NCBI RefSeq assembly: GCF_030819275.1
Contig: NZ_JAUTBL010000002.1
Coordinates: forward strand, 188,501-252,500
Direction of reading: 5' to 3'
DNA from: Agrobacterium larrymoorei
GTDB taxonomy: Bacteria; Pseudomonadota; Alphaproteobacteria; Rhizobiales; Rhizobiaceae
DNA length: 64,000 bases
This document shows positions 28,254-37,057 of this stretch, one piece after another. Numbering within the stretch: position 1 is the stretch's first letter; each line of letters opens with the position of its first letter. The translations under genes and the position numbers were made by a program. The notes beneath the pieces were generated by a model. That model was given only the letters and a program-made list of their open reading frames with translations, was not told the DNA's origin and ran no database searches.

Positions 28254-29555
28254 ATGGCTCAGGTAACCGCGCTTCCGAACCCCGGTCACACGACCTCCTG
28301 GTATGCCGCCTCCGCCAATGACAAGACTGTACGACCGGCGCTCGAAGGCGAGATGCATGCGGATATCTGTGTGATCGGCGCTGGCTTCACCGGCATGTCG
28401 GCTGCACTCGAGCTTGCGGAAAAAGGCTTCTCTGTCATCGTGCTGGAAGGCTCCCGGATCGGTTTTGGCGCATCCGGTCGCAATGGCGGTCAGATCGTCA
28501 ATGGCTACAGCCGCGATCTCGAAACCATCGCGGGGCGCTATGGGCACGAGAAGGCCGTGAAACTCGGCGAGATGTCGCTGGAGGGCGGACAGATCATCCG
28601 CGAGCGGGTGGCGAAATATGGGATCGACTGCGATCTCGTGGATGGCGGTTTCTTCGCCGCTTTCACACCAAAGCAGATCAAGGAGATGGAAGCCAACAAG
28701 GCGCATTGGGAGAAGCACGGGCATTCCGGGCTGGAGATGGTGTCCAAGGCAGAGGTGGGCAAATATGTGAAGTCCGATCGTTATGCCGGCGGCATGATCG
28801 ACCGGTTCGGCGGTCATATCCATCCACTGAATTACGTGCTGGGTGAGGCGGCTGCGATTGAGAAGATGGGTGGCCGCATCTTCGAAAATTCCAGAGTGAT
28901 CGGTGTCGAGAAGGGAACGAACCCAACGGTCAGAACCGCGCATGGCAAGGTCACGGCGAAATATGTGCTGGTCTGCGGCAATGCCTATCTTGGCAAGCTC
29001 TTGCCGGAAATCGGCGATCGGATGATGCCGGTCTCAAGCCAGGTCATGGCGACAGAGCCGCTCGATGCGAGCCTGATCGAGAGCCTGCTTCCCGCAAATT
29101 ATTGCGTCGAAGATGCCAACTATATTCTCGATTATTATCGGCGTACTTCAGACAACCGGCTGCTCTATGGCGGCGGCATCGGTTATGGCGGCAGTGATCC
29201 GGCCGACCTGACCAGTGTCATCCGCCCCAATATGCTGAAAACCTTTCCACAGTTGAAGGACGTCAAGATCGACTTTGCCTGGAGCGGCAACTTCGCGCTG
29301 ACACTGACGCGCATTCCGCATATGGGGCGGCTGTCGGAGAACATCTATTTCTCCCACGGCGATAGCGGTCATGGGGTGACCACCACGCAATTGCTCGGGC
29401 GTATTTTGGCGGAAGTCGTCTCCGGTCAGGCAGGACGCTTCGATGTCTGGTCATCGCTGCCGAATTTTCCATTTCCAGGCGGCAAGACCTTCCGAGTGCC
29501 GCTCACCATGCTGGGTGCATGGTGGTACGGCCTGCGCGACAAGCTCGGACTATAA
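28254..29555 (+). CDS. FAD-dependent oxidoreductase, PuuB/OrdL-like
   Basis: A 433-residue flavoprotein of the DAO superfamily. The dinucleotide motif ICVIGAGFTGMSAALELAEK is at about residues 36-55, followed by VLEGSRIGFGASGRNGGQIV, the pattern of gamma-glutamylputrescine oxidases. The C-terminal YFSHGDSGHGVTTTQLLGRI closes the FAD site. It is joined to the GS-like gene with three bases between stop and start, so the pair likely acts in sequence: gamma-glutamylation of an amine and its oxidation. Its stop overlaps that of convergent gntK by six bases. Confidence 0.86.
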   Translation: MAQVTALPNPGHTTSWYAASANDKTVRPALEGEMHADICVIGAGFTGMSAALELAEKGFSVIVLEGSRIGFGASGRNGGQIVNGYSRDLETIAGRYGHEKAVKLGEMSLEGGQIIRERVAKYGIDCDLVDGGFFAAFTPKQIKEMEANKAHWEKHGHSGLEMVSKAEVGKYVKSDRYAGGMIDRFGGHIHPLNYVLGEAAAIEKMGGRIFENSRVIGVEKGTNPTVRTAHGKVTAKYVLVCGNAYLGKLLPEIGDRMMPVSSQVMATEPLDASLIESLLPANYCVEDANYILDYYRRTSDNRLLYGGGIGYGGSDPADLTSVIRPNMLKTFPQLKDVKIDFAWSGNFALTLTRIPHMGRLSENIYFSHGDSGHGVTTTQLLGRILAEVVSGQAGRFDVWSSLPNFPFPGGKTFRVPLTMLGAWWYGLRDKLGL

Positions 29556-30053
29556 GGACTTCAACCCCTTCAGCGCGCGCTCGACGATCTCATCGGGCGT
29601 GGCATCGATGTTCACGGTGACGACTCCCGGTTCACCGGTTGGGACTTCCAGCGTGTCGAGTTGCGTCTTTAGCAGCGATAGCGGCATGAAGTGGCCCTTG
29701 CGTGCACCCATGCGGCTCGTCAAAAGCTCGACGCTGCCTTCCAGGAAAACAAAGGCCAAGGGTCCGCCGCAGGCCGCCCGCAGCCGGTCGCGATAGGATT
29801 TCTTCAAGGCCGAGCAGGAAATCACCACGCCACCGGCCTTATAGCCTTGGCGAAGCTCCGCACCCACGAGATCGAGCCACGGCCACCGGTCATCATCGGT
29901 CAGTGGAATACCGGCGCTCATCTTCTCGACATTGGCCTTCGGGTGCAGCCTGTCACCCTCCTGAAACGGTATCCCGAGCTTTTCCGCCAGCTCCGCGCCG
30001 ACAGTGGATTTGCCGCAGCCGCTGACGCCCATCACGATGATTGCCTGTTTCAC
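29550..30053 (-). CDS. gntK: Gluconokinase
   Basis: A 167-residue P-loop kinase that phosphorylates gluconate to 6-phosphogluconate for the Entner-Doudoroff and pentose phosphate routes. Walker A GVSGCGKST is at residues 9-17; FQEGDRLHPKANVEKMSAGIPLTDDDRWPWL (shown here as two blocks, FQEGDRLHP and DDDRWPWL) and CSALKKSYRDRLR are signatures of thermoresistant gluconokinase. Length matches the family (about 175). It is monocistronic, without a gluconate transporter nearby. Confidence 0.93.
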   Translation of the reverse strand: MKQAIIVMGVSGCGKSTVGAELAEKLGIPFQEGDRLHPKANVEKMSAGIPLTDDDRWPWLDLVGAELRQGYKAGGVVISCSALKKSYRDRLRAACGGPLAFVFLEGSVELLTSRMGARKGHFMPLSLLKTQLDTLEVPTGEPGVVTVNIDATPDEIVERALKGLKSL

Positions 30054-30227
30054 GCGAAAACCTTTCCCTTTTTTGGTTCTGCTGGCCTAGCAAGAAGGCG
30101 GAGATAAGAAAATCGTTTTTTATCAACGAAGCCTTCCCAGGCGCCGGATCGCGTTGTTGAAATCGCAATATCCACGTGCCTAAAATCCCCGAACACAGAC
30201 TGTTGAGTCTCTGCATGCCGAGGCACC

Positions 30228-30944
30228 ATGACCAGACAACGCCGCCGCTCTATCATCAAGGCAAGACGCACAGGAATGGGGCTGGCGCTGGTGGCCGCCA
30301 TCTCGTTTGTGGCTGGAATGACGGATGCGATCGGGCTGATGATGTCGGGAGACTTCGTGTCCTTCATGACCGGCAACACCACCCGTGCGGCGATTTCGCT
30401 GGAGGCCGGCCAGTATGATCACGCATTGAAGCTTTTTCTTGCCATCATCACTTTCGTCGCTGGCAATGCTGCGGGCATCATCATCGCCCATAGTTCGCAG
30501 CGCCGCATCTTCACCGTGCTTTGCTCGGTTGCCCTCATGCTGGCACTCGCCGCCCTGATGCAGGCGTCCGCACTTCGCCCTATCGACTTCTATCTGATCG
30601 TCTTTGCCATGGGTATGATCAACGCAGCGGTCGAGCATATCGAAGGTCTACCGATCGGGCTGACCTATGTGACGGGTGCGCTCTCTCGCTTCGGTCGTGG
30701 TATTGGCCGCTTGATTTTGGGCGAGCGAAAGCTCGACTGGACGATCCAGCTTGCCCCCTGGCTCGGAATGGTGTCGGGCGCGATTTCGGGCGCGATCCTT
30801 GCGAGCCTGTTTCCGGATGGCGCACTCCTCGTCGTCAGTCTGATCGTCTTTGTCGTGGCACTGGCAAGCTTGCTGATGCCGAGGTCTCTCAGAAGCCGCT
30901 ATAATCAGCGCGTCGCGATCAAGCGTGCCGCAACTGGCGCTTAG
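30228..30944 (+). CDS. YoaK/DUF1275 family membrane protein
   Basis: A 238-residue inner-membrane protein with about six hydrophobic segments. The conserved opening FVAGMTDAIGLMMSGDFVSFMTGNTTR (split: FVAGMTDAIGL and GDFVSFMTGNTT, about residues 25-50) is the signature of DUF1275. A second conserved area, GMINAAVEHIEGLPIGLTYVTGALSRFGRGIG, is seen near 125-155. Function is unknown; a transport role is often supposed. It is convergent with the next gene. Confidence 0.85.
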   Translation: MTRQRRRSIIKARRTGMGLALVAAISFVAGMTDAIGLMMSGDFVSFMTGNTTRAAISLEAGQYDHALKLFLAIITFVAGNAAGIIIAHSSQRRIFTVLCSVALMLALAALMQASALRPIDFYLIVFAMGMINAAVEHIEGLPIGLTYVTGALSRFGRGIGRLILGERKLDWTIQLAPWLGMVSGAISGAILASLFPDGALLVVSLIVFVVALASLLMPRSLRSRYNQRVAIKRAATGA

Positions 30945-30949
30945 GCATC

Positions 30950-31423
30950 TTATTTGCGCGAGAGCGTGACGAAGGAGGTGCCTCTCACACGCACAGTCAT
31001 TTCGCAAGGGACGCTGTCGGTCCGATCGCAATAGCGTGGATGCATTTTCAGCACGAAGACCATGTTGCCGAAGCGCTGGATAAAATCGTAGCCGTAGATC
31101 GTGGCAGTTGCGATCAACAGATATCCGCCCTCTTTCACCTGGACGTAAAAGTTATAGGGGCAGCCGTCGTCATTGCAGGTGGTGCTCTTATGACCGTCGC
31201 AGGTCAGCGCTCCGCGATTGGTCACCGCATCCATCAGCCCGTCATTGTTGATGTCGATGCGGGAGATGTAATCGGGTCCGAATTCGGCGACCTTGCACTG
31301 CTTTTGGAAAAAAGCCTTCTCATAAACTTCCGGATCGCTAATCAATTCCTGTTGGGCGAGCGCTGGCGTCATCAGGCTCAAAAGCGCCAGCAGGCTCAGC
31401 ATGGATGAGAAGAGACGTTTCAA
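30950..31423 (-). CDS. Secreted cysteine-rich protein with a calcium-loop-like motif, unknown function
   Basis: I start this gene at a TTG (31423) because AAGGA lies eight bases upstream and the product then begins with a clean signal peptide (LKRLFSSMLSLLALLS, cut after ALAQ); ATG codons further upstream (31486, 31465) would give an odd basic extension. The mature part of about 130 residues has six cysteines, suggesting three disulfides in the periplasm, and the sequence DINNDGLMDAV, which fits the DxNxDGxxD calcium loop of FG-GAP or dockerin-like repeats. I do not recognise a named family. It is convergent with the DUF1275 gene. Confidence 0.65.
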   Translation of the reverse strand: MKRLFSSMLSLLALLSLMTPALAQQELISDPEVYEKAFFQKQCKVAEFGPDYISRIDINNDGLMDAVTNRGALTCDGHKSTTCNDDGCPYNFYVQVKEGGYLLIATATIYGYDFIQRFGNMVFVLKMHPRYCDRTDSVPCEMTVRVRGTSFVTLSRK

Positions 31424-31596
31424 GGCAAGTGTCCTTCGTGGTCTGATCGCTGCCGTCAGGAACATCCATAAGCAAAACGGCTTCATCTTTACCGGATTTG
31501 CGTTATGGATGGCGCAGCATAATGATGGCGAGGTCTATAACCCGCCGCGCTTGCGTCACACTGACCGCCACCACAGAAATCAAGGAGCGCCTCTTC

Positions 31597-32232
31597 ATGT
31601 CACTCTTGGCCTTCCTCGATTATGCGGGTGTCGCTGTTTTTGCGGCAACAGGCGCTCTGGCTGCCTCACGCAAACAGCTGGATTTCATCGGCTTCATGTT
31701 CTTCGCTGCAGCGACAGGGATCGGCGGGGGCACATTGCGGGATCTGGTGCTTGGCCGTGCGCCGGTCTTCTGGGTGATCAATCCGACCTACATCCTCGTC
31801 TGCGTCGGTGTGGCAGCACTCGTTTATTTCACCGCGCACCTTTTCGAATCCCGTTACCGCCTGCTGATCTGGCTGGATGCCGTCGGCCTTTCGGCCTATT
31901 GGGTCATGGGGGCAGCCAAGGGTCTTGCTGCCACCGGATCGCCGACTGTTGCGATCGTCACCGGAACGATGACCGCCACCTTTGGCGGAGTCCTGCGTGA
32001 TGTTCTTGCGGGCGAGCCTTCTGTTCTGCTGCGCCCGGAAATCTATATCAGCTGTGCGCTGGCTGGCGCCTGCGTGTTCACCGGCGTGCATTTCCTCGGT
32101 GCGCCCCTCATCGTGTCTTCGACGGCAGGCATTCTCACCGCTTTTGGCATCCGTAGCGGAGCGCTGATTTTCGGTTGGACCTTTCCGCCCTACAGGTCTC
32201 GCCCTGGTCGTCCACCCGAAGACGTGATGTAG
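31597..32232 (+). CDS. TRIC-type (UPF0126) cation channel family membrane protein
   Basis: A 211-residue membrane protein made of two repeated three-helix units. The first has LDYAGVAVFAATGALAASRK and GGGTLRDLVLGRAPVFW; the second has LDAVGLSAYWVMGAAKGLA and TFGGVLRDVLAGEPSVLL. The paired GGGxxRD motifs are diagnostic of the bacterial TRIC/YadS family of trimeric cation channels. The ATG at 31597 is preceded by AAGGAG; the frame continues upstream for 33 codons but without family similarity. It ends at a terminator shared with irr. Confidence 0.85.
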   Translation: MSLLAFLDYAGVAVFAATGALAASRKQLDFIGFMFFAAATGIGGGTLRDLVLGRAPVFWVINPTYILVCVGVAALVYFTAHLFESRYRLLIWLDAVGLSAYWVMGAAKGLAATGSPTVAIVTGTMTATFGGVLRDVLAGEPSVLLRPEIYISCALAGACVFTGVHFLGAPLIVSSTAGILTAFGIRSGALIFGWTFPPYRSRPGRPPEDVM

Positions 32233-32257
32233 GGCGAGGACGAAGCCTCGAAACGAT

Positions 32258-32282
32258 AAAGGCACCTTCCGGTGCCTTTTCC
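32258..32282. terminator. Bidirectional terminator between the TRIC-type gene and irr
   Basis: AAAGGCACC (32258-32266) pairs with GGTGCCTTT (32271-32279) around a TTCC loop, with a T4 tail on the plus strand and T-rich sequence on the minus strand. It lies between two convergent stop codons. Confidence 0.85.
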
Positions 32283-32299
32283 AATCGAACCATCTCGTA

Positions 32300-32719
32300 T
32301 CAGCGCTGTTTGCGCCGCAGGCGGATAACAACATCCACATGGGCGATTTCCATACCCTGTGGTGGTTCGGGAAGATTGCCGATCTGCAGATTGTTGACCG
32401 GAATATCGAGAACCTCGTTTTCACCCTCAACGAAAAAGTGATGGTGATCCGAGACGTTGGTGTCGAAATAGGTCTTCGCACCCTCAACCGCGAGCACGCG
32501 GATCAGGCCAGCCTCGGTGAATTGGTGCAGCGTATTGTAGACGGTTGCCAGCGAAACGGGCACGCCAGCCGTCACCGCCTCGTCATGAAGCTCTTCTACC
32601 GTCAGGTGGCGGTCGCCCTTCGCGAACAGCAGATCGCCAAGCGCAATGCGCTGGCGTGTCGGGCGCAGGCCGAAGCGGCGTAGCCGTGTTCCAATGTCCA
32701 AGCTGGCGTCAAATGCCAT
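32300..32719 (-). CDS. irr: Iron response regulator Irr (Fur family)
   Basis: A 139-residue Fur-superfamily regulator. The winged-helix part (GLRPTRQRIALGDLLFAKGDR and VSLATVYNTLHQFTEAGLI) is followed by a dimerisation domain with SDHHHFFVEGENEV, the His-rich motif used for metal or heme in Irr proteins. In rhizobia Irr represses heme synthesis and alters iron gene expression when iron is low and is destabilised or inactivated by heme. I use the ATG at 32719 (CAGGA upstream); an in-frame ATG at 32767 would add 16 residues. It is divergent from fabABI. Confidence 0.9.
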   Translation of the reverse strand: MAFDASLDIGTRLRRFGLRPTRQRIALGDLLFAKGDRHLTVEELHDEAVTAGVPVSLATVYNTLHQFTEAGLIRVLAVEGAKTYFDTNVSDHHHFFVEGENEVLDIPVNNLQIGNLPEPPQGMEIAHVDVVIRLRRKQR

Positions 32720-32973
32720 CGGTTGCGGTTCCTGAGAACGGTTATAAAGTGCGTCGTGAGGATGCATATATCTTTTAAGGACAAGGCTTTCAATAGTTTC
32801 CGGCGGAGCCGCCTGTCCTATTGGCGGCAAAAGGGCCGTTTTTGCAATTTTCCGCTGGTTCCGTCCTTACGCTTCCTGTATGCGGGCGCCATATTGAGAA
32901 CAGGCCTCTGGCAAGTTGGTCTGCTCCAATGTGGATGCTGCCCTTGCGGTGCTTCATTTTGAGCCTAACTTGC

Positions 32974-32991
32974 TTTACAGAAGTCTAGAAA
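32974..32991. promoter_or_regulatory. ICE-like dyad upstream of fabA
   Basis: TTTACAGAAGTCTAGAAA is an imperfect palindrome (12 of 18 positions symmetric: TTTnnAGAnnTCTnnAAA). It resembles the AT-rich iron-control element recognised by Irr, and lies 25 bases before the fabA start in the irr-fabA divergent gap. The match is by eye only. Confidence 0.3.
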
Positions 32992-33016
32992 CACGATGAG
33001 ACGGGAAACGGAAGCA

Positions 33017-33532
33017 ATGGCAACGAGGCAATCGAGCTATAATTATGAGGAAATTCTGGCATGTGGCCGTGGCGAACTGTTTGGCCCCGGCAATGCACAG
33101 CTTCCTCTGCCTCCAATGCTGATGGTTCATCGTATCACTGAAATTTCCGAAACCGGCGGCGAGTTCGACAAGGGCTTCATCCGCGCGGAATATGACGTGA
33201 AGCCGGATGACTGGTACTTCCCGTGCCACTTTCAGGGAAACCCGATCATGCCGGGCTGCCTCGGTCTCGACGGCATGTGGCAGCTGACAGGCTTCTTCCT
33301 CGGCTGGCTGGGTGAGCCTGGCCGCGGCATGGCGCTCTCCACCGGTGAAGTAAAGTTCAAAGGCATGGTTCGTCCTGAAACCAAGCTCCTGCAATATGGT
33401 ATCGATTTCAAGCGCGTGATGCGCGGCCGCCTCGTGCTCGGCACCGCCGATGGCTGGCTGAAGGCCGATGGCGAAACCATCTATCAAGCGACGGACCTTC
33501 GCGTTGGTCTGTCTAAGGAAAAGACCGCCTGA
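33017..33532 (+). CDS. fabA: 3-hydroxydecanoyl-ACP dehydratase/isomerase
   Basis: A 171-residue enzyme that dehydrates 3-hydroxyacyl-ACP and isomerises trans-2- to cis-3-decenoyl-ACP, the branch point to unsaturated fatty acids. The active-site strand [20 protein letters not shown] holds the catalytic His (about residue 71) and the later [11 protein letters not shown] helix carries the Asp. Length equals that of E. coli FabA (172). I start at the ATG at 33017, which gives the family N-terminus [14 protein letters not shown]. First gene of fabA-fabB-fabI. Confidence 0.96.
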   Translation: MATRQSSYNYEEILACGRGELFGPGNAQLPLPPMLMVHRITEISETGGEFDKGFIRAEYDVKPDDWYFPCHFQGNPIMPGCLGLDGMWQLTGFFLGWLGEPGRGMALSTGEVKFKGMVRPETKLLQYGIDFKRVMRGRLVLGTADGWLKADGETIYQATDLRVGLSKEKTA

Positions 33533-33596
33533 CGTCTTTGGCAAGACGGGCGCAACTCGCGCCATCTGCGGCAAGCTTTAAGAAAAGGTCACCTTC

Positions 33597-34820
33597 ATGA
33601 GAAGAGTAGTAGTCACCGGCCTCGGTATCGTTTCATCGATCGGCAGCGACGCGGGCGAAGTCACGGCTTCTTTGAGAGACGCCAAGTCCGGCATTTCGTT
33701 CTCGCCCGACTTTGCCGAACATGGCTTCAAGTGCCAGGTCTGGGGCAAGCCATCGCTTGATCCGACCGATCTGGTGGATCGTCGCGCCATGCGCTTTCTC
33801 TCCCAGGGTGGAGCGTGGAACCATGTTGCGATGAAGCAGGCGATTGCCGATTCCGGTTTGGAAGAGGGCGATATCAGCGGCAATGAGCGCACCGGCATCA
33901 TCATGGGCTCGGGTGGTCCGTCCACACGCACCATCGTCGAGGCATCCGACATCACGTTGAAGAACAACAGCCCGAAGCGCATCGGCCCCTTTGCCGTGCC
34001 GAAGGCCATGTCGTCTACGGCATCCGCCACCCTTGCCACATGGTTCAAGATCCACGGCGTGAACTACTCCATCTCGTCTGCCTGCTCGACATCGGCGCAC
34101 TGCATCGGCAACGCCGCTGAAATGATTCAGTGGGGCAAGCAGGATGTGATGTTCGCTGGCGGCCACGAGGATCTCGACTGGTCCATGTCGAATCTTTTCG
34201 ACGCCATGGGCGCCATGTCGTCCAAGTACAACGAAACGCCCTCGGTCGCCTCGCGCGCCTATGACGTCAATCGCGATGGTTTCGTGATTGCCGGTGGTGC
34301 AGGCGTTCTGGTTCTGGAAGAGCTGGAGCATGCCAAGGCACGCGGCGCGAAGATCTATGCGGAAATCGTCGGCTACGGCGCGACCTCGGATGGTTACGAC
34401 ATGGTGGCACCGTCCGGCGAAGGCGCCATCCGCTGCATGCGTCAGGCGCTCGCGACCGTGAAGGGCGATATCGATTACGTCAACACCCACGGTACCTCCA
34501 CGCCTGTCGGCGACAGCAAGGAAATTGGCGCGATCCGCGAAGTCTTCGGCGATAAGATCCCGCATATCCAGTCGACCAAGTCGTTGACGGGCCATTCGCT
34601 CGGTGCTGCCGGCGTTCAGGAATCGATCTATGGTCTGTTGATGATGCAGGAACGCTTCATCGGCGAGAGCGCCCACATCGAGACCATCGATCCGGAATTC
34701 GATGGCGTTCCGATCGTTCGCCAGCGCATCGACAATGCCAAGATCGACACTGTCCTCTCCAACTCCTTCGGCTTCGGCGGTACCAACGCCACGCTCGTCT
34801 TCCAGCGCTATAACGGATAA
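33597..34820 (+). CDS. fabB: 3-oxoacyl-ACP synthase I
   Basis: A 407-residue condensing enzyme. The nucleophile lies in [12 protein letters not shown] (Cys163), with His in [11 protein letters not shown] (about 297) and His in [13 protein letters not shown] (about 332), plus the C-terminal [14 protein letters not shown] loop: a complete Cys-His-His triad. Its place directly after fabA supports FabB, which extends cis-3-decenoyl-ACP, over FabF. It lies 64 bases after fabA and six before fabI. Confidence 0.95.
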   Translation: MRRVVVTGLGIVSSIGSDAGEVTASLRDAKSGISFSPDFAEHGFKCQVWGKPSLDPTDLVDRRAMRFLSQGGAWNHVAMKQAIADSGLEEGDISGNERTGIIMGSGGPSTRTIVEASDITLKNNSPKRIGPFAVPKAMSSTASATLATWFKIHGVNYSISSACSTSAHCIGNAAEMIQWGKQDVMFAGGHEDLDWSMSNLFDAMGAMSSKYNETPSVASRAYDVNRDGFVIAGGAGVLVLEELEHAKARGAKIYAEIVGYGATSDGYDMVAPSGEGAIRCMRQALATVKGDIDYVNTHGTSTPVGDSKEIGAIREVFGDKIPHIQSTKSLTGHSLGAAGVQESIYGLLMMQERFIGESAHIETIDPEFDGVPIVRQRIDNAKIDTVLSNSFGFGGTNATLVFQRYNG

Positions 34821-34826
34821 TTGCCC

Positions 34827-35633
34827 ATGAACGGCATCATGCAGGGTAAACGCGGCCTCATCATGGGCGTCGCAAACAATCACTCGATCGCCTGGGGCAT
34901 TGCCAAGGCACTGGCCGCACAGGGCGCGGAACTGGCTTTTACCTATCAGGGTGAAGCTCTTGGAAGGCGCGTCAAGCCGCTCGCGGCTGAAGTCGGCTCC
35001 GATTTCATCGTACCCTGCGATGTCGAAGATATTGCATCCGTGGACGCTCTTTTTGAAACCCTGCGCGAGCGCTGGGGTTCGATCGACTTCGTCGTTCACG
35101 CCATCGGCTTTTCCGACAAGAACGAGCTGAAGGGTCTCTACGCCGATACGACACGCGAAAACTTCAGCCGCACGATGGTCATCTCATGCTTCTCTTTCAC
35201 CGAGATTGCCAAGCGGGCGGCAAGCCTGATGACGGATGGCGGCTCGATGTTGACGTTGACCTATAACGGCTCCCAGCGCGTCATCCCGAATTACAATGTC
35301 ATGGGCGTGGCAAAGGCGGCTCTCGAGGCGTCCGTCCGCTATCTGGCAGCCGACTATGGTCCGAAGGGGATTCGCGTCAATGCCATTTCGGCCGGTCCCG
35401 TCCGCACGCTGGCAGGCGCCGGCATTTCGGATGCGCGTGCAATCTTCGCATGGAACCTGAAGAACGCACCGTTGCGCCGCACAGCCGACATCGACGATAT
35501 CGGCGGCTCTGCGCTCTATCTTCTGTCGAACCTCTCCCGCGGTGTGACCGGCGAATGCCACTATGTGGATTGCGGCTACAACATCACCTCGGTGCCGACA
35601 CTGGAAGAGCTCCGCAGAGCTGACGCTGATTAA
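34827..35633 (+). CDS. fabI: Enoyl-ACP reductase (NADH)
   Basis: A 268-residue short-chain-dehydrogenase-like enzyme completing each round of fatty acid elongation. The nucleotide loop GVANNHSIAWGIAKALAAQG is at about residues 13-32, and the catalytic Tyr/Lys pair is in YNVMGVAKAALEASVRYLA (Tyr-x6-Lys, about 157-164). The preceding YNGSQRVIPN is typical of FabI. An upstream in-frame TTG adds two residues; I use the ATG. Third gene of the operon, ending at a strong terminator. Confidence 0.94.
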   Translation: MNGIMQGKRGLIMGVANNHSIAWGIAKALAAQGAELAFTYQGEALGRRVKPLAAEVGSDFIVPCDVEDIASVDALFETLRERWGSIDFVVHAIGFSDKNELKGLYADTTRENFSRTMVISCFSFTEIAKRAASLMTDGGSMLTLTYNGSQRVIPNYNVMGVAKAALEASVRYLAADYGPKGIRVNAISAGPVRTLAGAGISDARAIFAWNLKNAPLRRTADIDDIGGSALYLLSNLSRGVTGECHYVDCGYNITSVPTLEELRRADAD

Positions 35634-35659
35634 GCGGTCCGCCTGACCAGATCATGTTG

Positions 35660-35688
35660 AAAAAGCCCGGCATCGCTGGGCTTTTTTG
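35660..35688 (+). terminator. fabABI operon terminator
   Basis: AAAAAGCCC (35660-35668) pairs with GGGCTTTTTT (35678-35687) 27 bases after the fabI stop, with a T6 run. Confidence 0.9.
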
Positions 35689-35880
35689 TGCCCGATACTG
35701 AGGCGTTTGCTGGTGTTCCCGGGCGTTCGGAGACGCTTTTACTGATCTTTGTGTGTCGAAAAACAAGACATGTGGCAAATCTGAGATTTTCCGACAGGGA
35801 AATATAAAGAAAGCCCTCATAATGATCCTTGTGCGATACCACTCCCGCAAGATCAATTTCCGTCAGAGATAGAAGAGCGC

Positions 35881-36462
35881 ATGCGAAGGCCAATGTTGCA
35901 GAAGGCATTACCTGGCAAGTTACTCCGCTCGCGCGATGGCGCCGCCGCGATCGAATTCGCCATTCTCGCCATGCCGTACTTCCTTGTCGTTTTCGCGATC
36001 CTGGAAACCTTTATCGCGATGATGGGTGAGCAGCTTTTCGTCAATGCCACCGACACCATGGCGCGCAAATTGCGGACCGGGCAGATCACCAATACCGTGA
36101 CCAAGGAAGACTTTCGCAAGCAGTTCTGCCAGGAGGTTTCAGTTTTAGTAACCTGCTCGGAAGACGAGATCAAACAGGCCGCCAAACTTTACATCGATCT
36201 TCGCCAGTTCAATAGCTTCGCGGATATACCCAAAACCATCCCGCTGATCCAGACAGGCGAATATTACGATCTCAACACCTCTGTCTTCGGCTTCAAGCCC
36301 GGAGGGCCCGGCACGATCAATATGCTGCGGGTCTATTATCGCTGGCCGGTCATTACCGATCTCATTCGTCCCTATCTGACGAAGATCCGTCCGGCTGATG
36401 GTTCGATGCCCTCCCACTTCCTCATCGTTGCGACCGATGCGTATCGCAACGAGAATTACTAG
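35881..36462 (+). CDS. TadE-like pseudopilin
   Basis: A 193-residue protein. After a basic start it has a TadE motif: RSRDGAAAIEFAILAMPYFL (about residues 16-36), in which Glu follows the processing point, then one long hydrophobic helix and an exported region. TadE/TadG-type pseudopilins belong to tight-adherence (Flp) pilus or related secretion systems. The second TadE-like gene follows after 13 bases; no flp, tadA, tadB/C, cpaB or rcpA gene lies nearby, so the pair is an orphan unit here. Confidence 0.82.
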   Translation: MRRPMLQKALPGKLLRSRDGAAAIEFAILAMPYFLVVFAILETFIAMMGEQLFVNATDTMARKLRTGQITNTVTKEDFRKQFCQEVSVLVTCSEDEIKQAAKLYIDLRQFNSFADIPKTIPLIQTGEYYDLNTSVFGFKPGGPGTINMLRVYYRWPVITDLIRPYLTKIRPADGSMPSHFLIVATDAYRNENY

Positions 36463-36475
36463 CGAGCGGAAAAAG

Positions 36476-37057
36476 ATGAAGGTCAAAACCAGACCATCCT
36501 GCGCGAAGACCAGCGGCATCTTTCTACGCTTTGCCAAGCACCGGGAAGGTGCGGGCGCAATCGAGTTTGCCATCATCTTTCCGCTGCTCGTATCGCTCTA
36601 TCTAACGTCGTTCGAGCTGACGATAGGTTTCAGCGTCTATAAGCGCGCGACGCGTGCCGCTGGAGCGATTGCCGACATCGTCTCGACCCAGACGAAGGTC
36701 GACAAGGACTATCTGGCGACGATGAAGGATGTGGCCGCGGCGATCTTCGTTCCCTACGGCACGGATGGATTGAAGCTCAAGATCACCGGCATCAAGATCG
36801 ATATCAACAAGAATGCGACGGTGGTATGGTCCTGGGACCAGGGCGGTGGTCGTCCCTATGCGGTCGGTGCCGCGGCGGATGTGCCGGCAAACTTACGCTC
36901 TGTCAGCGACTTTCTCGTGCATGCCGAACTGTCGGTGCCACATAGTCTGCTCATGTTCATGCCGACGATGGTATCGGAAAACTCGACCATCACGATCAGC
37001 CGGGATTACTATTTCGCCAAGCGCGAGGGTGACCCGATTCTCTGCCGCGACTGCTAA
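36476..37057 (+). CDS. Second TadE/TadG-like pseudopilin
   Basis: A 193-residue protein starting at the ATG preceded by GCGGAAAAAG. The motif HREGAGAIEFAIIFPLLVSLY (read as AGAIEFAIIFPLLV, about residues 24-37) is the TadE-type processing site with the invariant Glu and a hydrophobic helix, followed by TSFELTIGFSVYKRATRAAG, a conserved feature of this family. The C-terminus ends in ILCRDC with two cysteines. Co-transcribed with the previous gene. Confidence 0.82.
   Translation: MKVKTRPSCAKTSGIFLRFAKHREGAGAIEFAIIFPLLVSLYLTSFELTIGFSVYKRATRAAGAIADIVSTQTKVDKDYLATMKDVAAAIFVPYGTDGLKLKITGIKIDINKNATVVWSWDQGGGRPYAVGAAADVPANLRSVSDFLVHAELSVPHSLLMFMPTMVSENSTITISRDYYFAKREGDPILCRDC

Noticed and set aside
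27264..28943. A 559-codon open frame on the minus strand opposite the GS-like and FAD oxidase genes
   Set aside because: Both plus-strand genes show complete catalytic motifs; the antisense product has no recognisable domain.
33633..35099. A 488-codon open frame on the minus strand opposite fabB and fabI
   Set aside because: Antisense of clear fatty acid synthesis genes; no motifs and no ribosome site.
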